From: Desulfatitalea sp. UBA4791
GTDB lineage: Bacteria > Desulfobacterota > Desulfobacteria > Desulfobacterales > Desulfosarcinaceae
NCBI GenBank assembly: GCA_002402905.1
Contig: DHGT01000151.1
Coordinates: 1 to 29,096, forward strand
DNA: 29,096 nt
Reading direction: 5' to 3'
The position numbers and the translations under genes are program-made. Numbering within the stretch: position 1 is the first letter of the stretch; every line of letters starts with the position of its first letter. Below the pieces are notes generated by a model. That model worked only from the letters and a program-made list of their open reading frames with translations, did not search any database and had not been told where the DNA came from. Below are positions 15,026 to 23,534 of the stretch, in pieces.

Positions 15026-15199
15026 CTAACGGCTATATGGTCCTATGCGACGCCTGACAAAGAGGCTTTCCTTTATATACGTGCCCAAAGGCAGGCCACC
15101 TGCCATTTTTTCTAATTCATCGCGCTCCTCTTGATTTAGCCTTACAGAAAAAGGAGACGGATAGATTTTTCTTGAACAAGGGAGGTCTTTTTCAGGCAT
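15026..15199 (-). CDS. small ribbon-helix-helix/MobC-like protein (57 aa)
   Basis: Begins MPEKDLPCSRKIYPSPFSVR and continues LNQEERDELEKMAGGLPLGT then YIKESLF. FSVRLNQEERDELEKMA resembles the strand-helix part of ribbon-helix-helix DNA-binding proteins, and GLPLGTYIKESLF resembles the segment found in MobC-like mobilisation accessory proteins. AAGGGGGG precedes the ATG. Lies upstream of hipB in the same direction. Either a relaxosome accessory remnant or a complete small regulator. Confidence 0.55.
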   Translation of the reverse strand: MPEKDLPCSRKIYPSPFSVRLNQEERDELEKMAGGLPLGTYIKESLFVRRRIGPYSR

Positions 15200-15288
15200 G
15201 TTGCCCCCCCTTAGAAATGGTTTTTCTGAAAGGAATTGAGGCGGTTATGTTACAGGCAACCACAAGAGGTCGATACAGTTGGTTGCCA

Positions 15289-15347
15289 GTCCCCGCTACC
15301 AAAGGAAAATCAAGGGCTTGGACGAAAAATCCAAGCCCTCTTTTTTT
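15289..15347 (+). repeat. third, short tRNA-fMet 3' copy with duplicate terminator
   Basis: GTCCCCGCTACCA at 15289-15301 matches the last bases of the tRNA, followed by a near-duplicate of the tRNA terminator: AGGGCTTGGA (15313-15322), 7-nt loop, TCCAAGCCCT (15330-15339), C and seven T. The rest of the tRNA arm is absent. It probably marks the right chromosome junction of the stacked elements. Confidence 0.8.
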
Positions 15348-15408
15348 GCCTAAAGCCAGTTCATGTAAATGCCCAATAGGTTGGCCCGCCATCAAAATCC
15401 TATCAATT

Positions 15409-15438
15409 CCTGCACCGTTGCGACGGTGCAGGTTTTTT
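15409..15438 (+). terminator. strong rho-independent terminator without an obvious gene
   Basis: CCTGCACCG, loop TTGCGA, CCGTGCAGG-type complement (CGGTGCAGG), then six T. Perfect 9-bp stem. Nothing upstream on this strand is a gene apart from the tRNA remnant, so the gene it served was probably lost or lies beyond the inserted DNA. Confidence 0.75.
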
Positions 15439-15491
15439 GTGTCACGATACCTCGAACCATCAGTGCTTTGTGCCTTTTTGAACGAGTTCAG

Positions 15492-15590
15492 CTAAAAACC
15501 TGGAAAACGGTCAATATTCCGTCTTACGCTCGCTTCTTCCAGGGCCGCCATATAATCATCCCGGGTCCTTGGATGAGAATGCGAAAAGAT
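15492..15590 (-). pseudogene. possible C-terminal scrap of a Fic-family protein
   Basis: Leftward reading gives HSHPRTRDDYMAALEEASVR then RNIDRFPGF and a stop. R-x-x-Y-x-x-A-L-E-x-A-S-V followed by DI-x-PF-x-F is the usual tail of Fic proteins, after the active-site loop. No Fic motif remains. The surrounding 15439-15837 is otherwise without a gene and AT-rich. Confidence 0.35.
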
Positions 15591-15837
15591 TAATGCCGTA
15601 TCCCTCTGTTTTGTCGAAATATTTCATATTATAAATATAAGTCATTGATGTGAAAAGGTTATTTGATTGTACAATACCAGCACATGTCGTTTGAAACACT
15701 TCCGGCATCGCAGCAGTTTTCTATTATCTGAGTGGATTGGAGATTATATGCAACGGAAGCGATTAATCGCAAAGGGTTTTGGCTATCGGCGAAATGGACC
15801 TTTCAAGTGTCTGATCTTTAAACAAAAGGTAAATATT

Positions 15838-17256
15838 CTATTTTTCCTGTTTATGTATTTTTGCCACACCGTATTTTTTGATTTTGTTGTACAGGGTGCC
15901 CCGGCTGACCCCCAGAATGGCCGCGGCGTAGCGGCGGCTGTTTCCGGTGGCCTGCAGCGTTTTTTCCAGCAGTTTCCGCTCGGCTTCTTCGAAGGAGGTC
16001 CCCACGGGCAAAATGATATTCCGCCGGGAGCCGTCACCGGGTCTGATTCTTTTGGACAGATGTTGGGGCGTGATGACTTCGCCCGTACAAACCACCACCG
16101 CGCGGTGGATGACATTTTTTAACTCGCGGACATTGCCCGGCCATTCGTAGGCATTCAATATCGACATGGTTTCGGGCGAAAGACCGATGATCCGCTTGTC
16201 ATAATCCCGGTTGTAGCGTTGGAGAAAATCCTGTATCAGCAACGGAATGTCGCCGGGGCGGTCGCGAAGAGGCGGTATGGGGATTTGGAATACTTCCAGT
16301 CGGTAGTAAAGGTCTTCTCTGAACCGCCCGCCCTCAACGGCATCTTCGAGCGGCTCATTGGTGGCCGCGATTAACCGGACATCGGCGTCGATGGTCCGAC
16401 TGCCGCCGATGCGGTGAAACCTTTTGCTTTCGATCAACCTCAGCAGACTGATCTGAACCCGATCGTCAATCGTCGCAATCTCGTCCATGAAAACCGTGCC
16501 CCCGTGGGCCCGTTCGAAGGCGCCCGCCCGCGCTTCACCGGCTCCGGTAAAGGCCCCCTTGGCATGGCCGAAGAGTTCGTTCGCGGCCAGATCCGGAGGC
16601 AGGGCCCCGAGGTGCACGACCTGAAACGGTTTGTCGACCCGGGCACTGAGTTGGTGGATGGCTCGGGCCGCCAGATCCTTCCCGACGCCGGTCTCTCCGG
16701 TCAGCAATACCGGAATGTCCGTAGCGGCCGCCTGCCGAATCATTCGATAGACGTTTTTCATGTTCGCCGAAACCCCGACCATGTCCTCGAAGCGCGTCTT
16801 GCGGTTTTGCCGAATGGCCTGCGAGTTGGGATCCACACTGGGTCGACTTTCTAGGGCGGCTTCGACGAGCAGCTTGAGCTCTTCGTCGCTGACAGGCAGT
16901 TTGGCATAATGGTAAGATCCGGCCTTCAGGGCCTTGGACGCCAACACCAATTCGCGCGGCTTGATCAGGAAGATAACCTGTGTCCAGGGGCTTTTAGCGG
17001 TCAGCATCTCCACATATTCCAGCCAGTCCATGCGCCCGTCGCGGACCAAGGTGCTGGTGGCCAGCATGACATCGCATACCTCGTGTTCGACCAGATCGAG
17101 CACTTTCTCGAAACTTTTCTCGAATGAGACGACCACATTGTCGTCTGCCCCGAAGATGGCCTTGGTCTGCCGGCAAAGGTCTCTCTGGCTGTCGAGACAG
17201 ATGATCCGCACCGTCGGCTTCGCGCTTTGGGGGCTTTTTGAAGTGTCCTCAGGCAT
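15838..17256 (-). CDS. sigma-54-dependent transcriptional activator with degenerate receiver
   Basis: NtrC-family enhancer-binding protein, 472 residues from the ATG at 17256 (GGAG 7 nt upstream; MPEDTSKSPQ). Domains: receiver-like 15-130, AAA+ 155-390, Fis-type HTH at the C-terminus (RRYAAAILGVSRGTLYNKIK). The AAA+ domain is complete: Walker A GETGVGKD (187-194), GAFTGA (234-239) for sigma-54 contact, Walker B GGTVFMDE (252-259). In the receiver the phospho-acceptor Asp is replaced: CDVMLATSTL puts Thr67 there; Lys119 is kept. Activity is therefore likely set by ligand or protein binding, not phosphorylation. Divergent from the methylation operon, which has a matching -24/-12 promoter, so it most likely activates that operon. 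Confidence 0.92.
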   Translation of the reverse strand: MPEDTSKSPQSAKPTVRIICLDSQRDLCRQTKAIFGADDNVVVSFEKSFEKVLDLVEHEVCDVMLATSTLVRDGRMDWLEYVEMLTAKSPWTQVIFLIKPRELVLASKALKAGSYHYAKLPVSDEELKLLVEAALESRPSVDPNSQAIRQNRKTRFEDMVGVSANMKNVYRMIRQAAATDIPVLLTGETGVGKDLAARAIHQLSARVDKPFQVVHLGALPPDLAANELFGHAKGAFTGAGEARAGAFERAHGGTVFMDEIATIDDRVQISLLRLIESKRFHRIGGSRTIDADVRLIAATNEPLEDAVEGGRFREDLYYRLEVFQIPIPPLRDRPGDIPLLIQDFLQRYNRDYDKRIIGLSPETMSILNAYEWPGNVRELKNVIHRAVVVCTGEVITPQHLSKRIRPGDGSRRNIILPVGTSFEEAERKLLEKTLQATGNSRRYAAAILGVSRGTLYNKIKKYGVAKIHKQEK

Positions 17257-17501
17257 ATTCGATCTCCGCATAAGGTCAACCGGAAAGGTGGCCACCTTAT
17301 CATCGTTCCCGACAATTGCAAGGCATGAATGTACAAATTTTGAACGCGATCATCGCCTCGTCCAATAACCGCCCGGCGCGTCTCCCGGGATCATGCTCTC
17401 CTGCTTGCGCGACGGCAAAGCGAATTCCTCGTTCCGTCATGCCTGGAACAGGTACCGTGCCCGGCATTTTTGAACACATTGTGACGAGATTTGGCTTGGT
17501 A

Positions 17502-17540
17502 TGTCTAAATTTTAGACACTATTTCAGCTGCCTGGTGTCT
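17502..17540. promoter_or_regulatory. palindromic candidate enhancer site (UAS)
   Basis: TGTCTAAATTTTAGACA at 17502-17518 is a perfect 8-bp inverted repeat around one base. A further half-site GTGTCT lies at 17535-17540, mirroring AGACAC at 17514-17519. It is 110-125 bp upstream of the -24/-12 element, the usual distance for an enhancer-binding protein, and in the gap shared with the activator gene. Confidence 0.65.
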
Positions 17541-17627
17541 CTCCGGCCAACGATCAGGACCCTCTCCCTGCCGGGCCACACTCCTTTTCATTGTTAATTC
17601 AATGTGATCGAATATGGCTGCACATTA

Positions 17628-17643
17628 TGGCATACCCATTGCT
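17628..17643 (+). promoter_or_regulatory. sigma-54 (-24/-12) promoter
   Basis: TGGCATACCCATTGCT: GG at 17629-17630 and GC at 17641-17642 are exactly 10 nt apart, and the flanks match TGGCAyr-N4-TTGCw. Transcription would start near 17654, about 285 nt before the first gene. Confidence 0.8.
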
Positions 17644-17654
17644 TTTGCTTGGTC

Positions 17655-17937
17655 CGGATGAAAGAGAGAGCTCCTCACCGTAAAGTAAATCAGGTAGCAC
17701 AAGCGGCAAAAAGGGATGGAGAATGCAGGTCGCTCCGTGCCTTTTCGGGCGCGCTGTGCTTTCGTTCATGAATCGGCCGGGTCGCACAGCGACGCCGGAT
17801 TCAAGAAAATACGAAGCATTTTTGTAGATTCGGAACGGTCGATTGCCTTGCCCGCGACGGATTTGAAGCAGTGGATCCTGCCTGCCGGTTCGAAATGGTC
17901 GGGTTGAAACGCTATACGATGCGAACAAGGAGAACGC
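17655..17937 (+). other. long leader of the methylation operon
   Basis: 283 nt without a convincing gene between the predicted start of transcription and MT1. It contains a perfect 8-bp inverted repeat, CGCTGTGC (17752-17759) and GCACAGCG (17784-17791). I could not match it to a SAM, SAH or glycine riboswitch core. A 63-codon frame from 17716 has no codon bias or ribosome site. Confidence 0.4.
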
Positions 17938-18696
17938 ATGATGGAATGCAAGGTAGAGGTGGTCATACCGGAAGAGTGTCGCAAACTGGACCAAAACGAA
18001 GAGTGGATTGAAATCGTGATCGATGGCAAAGCCGAGCGGGTCCGGCTGCACGATTATGGCCGATTTTATGAAATCCCCGGCTTTTACGATCAATTCTACC
18101 AGGATCTGCAGTGCCGGTCGCCGCAGGTGGTCTGCGAAGCGCTCAAGCAGCAGATCCACCGATGGGGGGAAAACCGCAACCCCCTTCGGGTACTTGACTT
18201 CGGGGCGGGCAATGGACAGGTCGGCGAGCGTTTAAGCCGGGAATTGAATTGCCGCAAGCTGGTCGGCCTGGACATTATCCCCGAGGCGCGCGCGGCGGCC
18301 ATGAGGGACCGGCCGGATATCTATGATGAGTACTACGTCATGGATCTGGCGAATCTCTCCGAAATAAGCCATAAGAATCTCACGCAATGGAATTTCAATA
18401 CGCTGGTCACCGTCGCCGCTCTGGGTTTTGGGGACATCGGCGCCCAGGCGTTTGCCAATGCCTGCAACCTGATGCCCGATGGGGCATGGGTGGCCTTCAA
18501 CATCAAGGACCGCTTCCTTAGCGATACGGACCAAAGCGGGTTCAGTCAAACCATCGAAATACTCATGGAGGATGGTTTTGAGTTGCTGGAATCGCGTCGT
18601 TACCGGCACAGATTTTCTCTGGCCGGCGAACCGCTGCACTATCATGTTATCGTTGGACGGAAGAATGGAAATTCGCGGAAGATAAAGACCAATTAG
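17938..18696 (+). CDS. class I SAM-dependent methyltransferase (MT1)
   Basis: 252 residues, AAGGAG 5 nt before the ATG. A 40-residue N-terminal extension (MMECKVEVVIPEECRKLDQN) precedes YGRFYEIPGFYDQFYQDLQC and the SAM-binding motif I, RVLDFGAGNGQVGERLS, at 84-100. LVGLDIIPEA follows as motif II, and WNFNTLVTVAALGFGDIG and MPDGAWVAFNIKDRFL fit the later strands. The substrate cannot be told. First gene of the operon with metK, adenosine kinase and ahcY, which implies heavy SAM use by this enzyme and MT2. Confidence 0.85.
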   Translation: MMECKVEVVIPEECRKLDQNEEWIEIVIDGKAERVRLHDYGRFYEIPGFYDQFYQDLQCRSPQVVCEALKQQIHRWGENRNPLRVLDFGAGNGQVGERLSRELNCRKLVGLDIIPEARAAAMRDRPDIYDEYYVMDLANLSEISHKNLTQWNFNTLVTVAALGFGDIGAQAFANACNLMPDGAWVAFNIKDRFLSDTDQSGFSQTIEILMEDGFELLESRRYRHRFSLAGEPLHYHVIVGRKNGNSRKIKTN

Positions 18697-18770
18697 AACG
18701 AAGATCGAGGCGTAGAAGCTGATATCGATAGAGAAGCCCTAAAGATCTATTCATTAAGGAGAGTTTTATT

Positions 18771-19972
<1,202 letters not shown>

Positions 19973-19976
<4 letters not shown>

Positions 19977-20971
19977 GCGCGGCTGGCGTAATTGGTGTCG
20001 GGTCGCCCATTGTCGACAGGCTGGCCCTGGTCGAGGATGCCTTCCTGGCCGGGGTCGACGGAGGCAAAGGCGGCATGGCGCTGGTGGACACCGCAACCAT
20101 GGAGGACTTTCTGCGCAGGGTTCCCGGCGAACAGGTGATGGCGCCCGGCGGTTCGGCCGCCAATACCATATTCGCACTGGCGCGCCTCGAAGTGCCCACG
20201 GTGTTGATAGGTAAGCTGGGCAACGACGCCGAAGGGCTCTACTATCGCAGCGCTTTCGAGAAAATCGGCGGCGACGGCTCGCGCCTGAAAACGTGCGAAA
20301 AAACAGCGACGGCTCGCTGCCTAAGCCTGGTCACGCCCGATTCGCAACGCACCATGCGTACGGATCTGGGCGCGGCCGCCGCTTTTTCTCAGGAGGAGGT
20401 ATCCGCCGCCGATTTTCACAATTGCCGTCATGCCCACGTGGAGGGCTATCTGCTCTTTAATCGCGATCTGTCCCTGTCCGTTCTGAAGACGGCCAAGGCG
20501 GCCGGGTGCACGGTCAGCCTCGATCTGGGTTCTTTCGAAGTGGTCACCGGGGCGGCCGACATCCTTCCCGAGCTGCTGGCTCGCTACGTGGATGTGGTCA
20601 TGGCCAACGAGGACGAAGCCGAGGCCTTTTGCGGGAGTCGCGCCCCCCGGGCCGGACTCGAAGCCCTGTCCAGACATTGCGCGACGGCCGTTGTCAAGCA
20701 GGGGGCGCAGGGCGCCCTGGTCGCAGCCAACGGCAAAACCATCGATGTACCGGCCATCGAAGTCGATGGCGTCAAAGATACCACGGGCGCCGGTGATTTT
20801 TGGGCGGCCGGGTTTTTATACGGCCTCTTGAACGGCTGCCGGCCGGACGTCTGCGGACATTTGGGCGCCGTTTTAGGCGCTCAGGCCGTGCGCCATATGG
20901 GCGCCGAGCTGCCGGAGCGGGACTGGCTCGCTGCCGCCGACTATTTCAAACACTATCTCCAAGAAAGGTAA
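19973..20971 (+). CDS. PfkB-family sugar kinase, probable adenosine kinase
   Basis: 332 residues of the ribokinase/PfkB fold. APGGSAANT at 57-65 is the first signature and DTTGAGDFWAAGFLYG (269-284) the second, with catalytic Asp275. Overlaps metK by 4 nt and precedes ahcY by 9 nt. In that position the natural substrate is adenosine released by SAH hydrolase: removing it as AMP pulls the reversible AhcY reaction forward. Assigned as adenosine kinase mainly by context; other PfkB substrates are possible. Confidence 0.82.
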
Positions 20972-20980
20972 GGAAACCAT

Positions 20981-22417
20981 ATGGGTGAGGCTACTGCCAA
21001 AAAGTTGAGCAGCATTGAATCACGGGAATACAAAGTCAAGGACATCGAACTAGCCGGCTGGGGCCGACGTGAGATAGAAATCGCCGAGCACGAGATGCCC
21101 GGTTTGATGGCGACGCGCGAAAAATACGGGCCCGACAAACCCTTGGCCGGCGCCCGCATCAGCGGCAGCCTGCACATGACCGTTCAGACCGCCGTGTTGA
21201 TCGAAACCTTGCGTGAACTGGGCGGGGATGTCCGCTGGGCGTCCTGCAACATCTTTTCCACGCAGGACCATGCCGCCGCGGCGGTCGCCGAAGCCGGCGT
21301 CCCGGTGTTCGCCTGGAAAGGCGAAACCCTGGAGGAGTACTGGTGGTGTACCAAGCAAGCACTGACCTGGCCAGACGGCGCGGGCCCCAACCTGGTGGTC
21401 GATGACGGTGGCGACGCCACCCTGATGATCCACCGGGGCTACCAGGCCGAGGAAGACCCGTCCATGCTCGATGTACTCACCGACAACAAGGAACTGCGCA
21501 TCATCAACGATGTCCTGAAGCAGACACTCAAGACGTCACCGGATTTCTGGCACAAAGTAGTCGCGGATTGGCGCGGCGTGTCCGAGGAAACCACCACAGG
21601 CGTTCATCGTCTCTATCAGATGGCCCGAAAGGGCGAACTGCTGACCCCAGCCATCAATGTCAATGATTCGGTCACCAAGAGCAAGTTCGATAACATCTAC
21701 GGCTGTCGTGAATCCCTGGTCGACGGGATCAAACGGGCAACCGATGTCATGATCGCCGGCAAAACCGCCGTGGTGTGCGGGTATGGCGATGTGGGAAAAG
21801 GCTCGGCCCAGGCGTTGGCCGCGCACAAGGCCAAAGTGGTGGTCACGGAGATCGACCCCATCTGCGCCTTGCAGGCCCTGATGGCCGGGTTCGACGTCAT
21901 GACCATGGAGCAGGCCCTGGCGGTCGGCGACATTTACGTCACGACCACCGGCAATCGGGACGTGATTACGGCAGACCACATGGCGCGAATGAAGGATCAG
22001 GCCATCGTCTGTAACATCGGTCACTTCGACAACGAGATCCAGGTCGATGCCCTCAATGGAATGGACGGTGTGGAAAGACTCAATATCAAACCGCAGGTGG
22101 ACCGCTACCGGTTTCCTGACGGGCACTGCATCTATCTGCTGGCGGAAGGCCGATTGGTCAACCTGGGCTGCGCCACCGGGCATCCCAGTTTCGTGATGTC
22201 CAACTCCTTCACCAACCAGACCCTGGCCCAGATCGAACTGTGGCAAAATCAACGCCAGCCAAGTGTTTACCGGTTGCCCAAGGAACTGGACGAGGAGGTG
22301 GCCCGCCTGCATCTATGCAAGCTGGGAGCGACCCTGGCCCGGCTGAGCGACGAACAGGCCGAATACATCGGCGTTCCGGTGAACGGTCCGTTCAAGTCCG
22401 AACATTACCGATATTAG
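20981..22417 (+). CDS. ahcY: S-adenosylhomocysteine hydrolase
   Basis: 478 residues, bacterial long form. Splits SAH into homocysteine and adenosine, relieving product inhibition of methyltransferases. SGSLHMTVQTAVLIETL near 61-77, NIFSTQDHAAAA near 90-101, the NAD-binding VCGYGDVGKGSAQAL, and the C-terminal FKSEHYRY (NAD-contacting Lys-Tyr tail) are all present. AAGGAA precedes the ATG. Lies in the same tight cluster as metK and the kinase. Confidence 0.97.
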   Translation: MGEATAKKLSSIESREYKVKDIELAGWGRREIEIAEHEMPGLMATREKYGPDKPLAGARISGSLHMTVQTAVLIETLRELGGDVRWASCNIFSTQDHAAAAVAEAGVPVFAWKGETLEEYWWCTKQALTWPDGAGPNLVVDDGGDATLMIHRGYQAEEDPSMLDVLTDNKELRIINDVLKQTLKTSPDFWHKVVADWRGVSEETTTGVHRLYQMARKGELLTPAINVNDSVTKSKFDNIYGCRESLVDGIKRATDVMIAGKTAVVCGYGDVGKGSAQALAAHKAKVVVTEIDPICALQALMAGFDVMTMEQALAVGDIYVTTTGNRDVITADHMARMKDQAIVCNIGHFDNEIQVDALNGMDGVERLNIKPQVDRYRFPDGHCIYLLAEGRLVNLGCATGHPSFVMSNSFTNQTLAQIELWQNQRQPSVYRLPKELDEEVARLHLCKLGATLARLSDEQAEYIGVPVNGPFKSEHYRY

Positions 22418-22428
22418 CATTCAATGCG

Positions 22429-22550
22429 GATGCCGCCCCCTGCCCGTCGGCCCAGAGGGTGCCGACGTTAATGTGCCCTTTAGAGGCGGTGATGCATAAA
22501 ATGGCCCCGGCGGCATGGAGTATCAAAATCCTTAAAACGCAGGGGGCATC
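22429..22550 (+). other. structured intergenic RNA candidate between ahcY and MT2
   Basis: Within the 184-nt gap, ATGCCGCC (22430-22437) can pair perfectly with GGCGGCAT (22509-22516), or the overlapping GATGCC/CCCCTGC arm (22429-22443) can pair with GCAGGGGGCATC (22539-22550). A separate perfect hairpin CGTCGGC/GCCGACG lies at 22445-22467. The two long pairings exclude each other. No match to a named riboswitch was recognised, and there is no T-run. Confidence 0.4.
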
Positions 22551-22601
22551 AAGGATGGCCGATGACAGCTGAAAACAAACCGCCGGCCGAAAGGAGAAGA
22601 T

Positions 22602-23231
22602 ATGCGACAGACGCCAAAACTCTGGGAAGCCACCTACGAAGCCGAAACATCCGAAGATCTCGCCGAAGCCTATCGAAAATGGTGTGCGCTCTATGACCGG
22701 GATACCGTTAAAGTCATGGGATACGTAGGGCCTCAGACGGCCGCGGCCATGCTCGACGCCTACCTGGATTCAAAAAGCTGTCGGGTTCTCGATGCCGGGT
22801 GCGGCACCGGACTGGTAGGCGAGTTTCTGCGCTCCTTCGGTTACAATCATATCGACGCCATGGATTATTCTCCGGACATGCTTGGCGAAGCCGAGAAGAA
22901 GGGCGTTTACAACCGGCTCATCCAGGCGGATATGAACGATAAACTCAACATTCCCGACGATTGTTATGATGCCACCATCTGTGTAGGCACTTTCACCTAC
23001 GCCCATGTGGGCCCGCATGCGTTTGAGGAACTGGTCCGGGTGACCCGCCCGGGCGGGTACATCTGTTTTACCATCCGGGACGGTGCCTACCAGGATTACA
23101 ATTACCGCGAAAAGATGTTGGACCTGGAAGCTGAAGAACAATGGGAGCTTCAGGAGCTTTGGGAGAAAGATTACCTTACCAACGAAAACGTAACCGCAAA
23201 ATTCTGCACATACAAGGTGCTCGCCGGTTGA
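22602..23231 (+). CDS. class I SAM-dependent methyltransferase (MT2, METTL27-like)
   Basis: 209 residues with GAAAGGAG 4-5 nt upstream. N-terminal AEAYRKWCALYDRDTVKVMG then YVGPQTAAAML resembles METTL27 (WBSCR27)-type methyltransferases; motif I is RVLDAGCGTGLVGEFL near 61-76; MDYSPDMLGEAEKKGVY and CVGTFTYAHVGPHAFEELVR, then RPGGYICFTIRDGAYQ, complete the fold. Substrate unknown. Part of the SAM/SAH operon and homologous at its N-terminus to the truncated gene that follows. Confidence 0.88.
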   Translation: MRQTPKLWEATYEAETSEDLAEAYRKWCALYDRDTVKVMGYVGPQTAAAMLDAYLDSKSCRVLDAGCGTGLVGEFLRSFGYNHIDAMDYSPDMLGEAEKKGVYNRLIQADMNDKLNIPDDCYDATICVGTFTYAHVGPHAFEELVRVTRPGGYICFTIRDGAYQDYNYREKMLDLEAEEQWELQELWEKDYLTNENVTAKFCTYKVLAG

Positions 23232-23387
23232 GGCACATAGCATTAAAACGCCATTCAAAACCTTCATCGGCTTCGAGCAGTTCTGACCGCATCGAATTCA
23301 GTCCGGGAGACGGCAAGAGGTGCAGGTTGTCGGCGGCGCAAGCCGTGAAAACACCAATTACAAGAACATCCCGAAAAGGAGCCAACA

Positions 23388-23534
23388 ATGGTCACCCAAA
23401 ACCAGACCCTCGATAAAGTGTATACCGCCAAAAACCATGAAGAACTCATGGACGCCTACAAAGACTGGGCCGTTGAATACGAAGCAGATACAGTGGACCG
23501 CTTCGGGTACGATCGTGTTCGGCATGCACAGTGA
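23388..23534 (+). pseudogene. truncated third methyltransferase (MT3), first 48 codons
   Basis: ATG at 23388 with AAAAGGAG upstream. Reads MVTQNQTLDKVYTAKNHEEL, MDAYKDWAVEYEADTVDRFG, YDRVRHAQ, stop. It aligns with the first 41 residues of MT2 (YxAxxxEEL, AYxxW, YxxDTV, GY conserved) and stops matching right after FGY. No SAM-binding motif remains. Its last 11 nt overlap the start of hrpB. It shows that a tandem methyltransferase copy was cut by a rearrangement that put hrpB here. Confidence 0.75.

Noticed and set aside
15667..16122. Rightward frame crossing the end of the sigma-54 regulator
   Set aside because: Two thirds of it is antisense to the regulator's HTH and AAA+ domain; the translation before that has no coding character.
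17502..17518. NifA upstream activator site
   Set aside because: NifA sites are TGT-N10-ACA; here the spacing is N11 and there are no nif genes in the window.
17716..17907. 63-codon frame in the leader of the methylation operon
   Set aside because: No ribosome site and no third-position GC preference; treated as leader RNA.
22418..22601. Known SAH or SAM riboswitch
   Set aside because: I could not find the conserved core of any named class, so only a structured candidate is reported.
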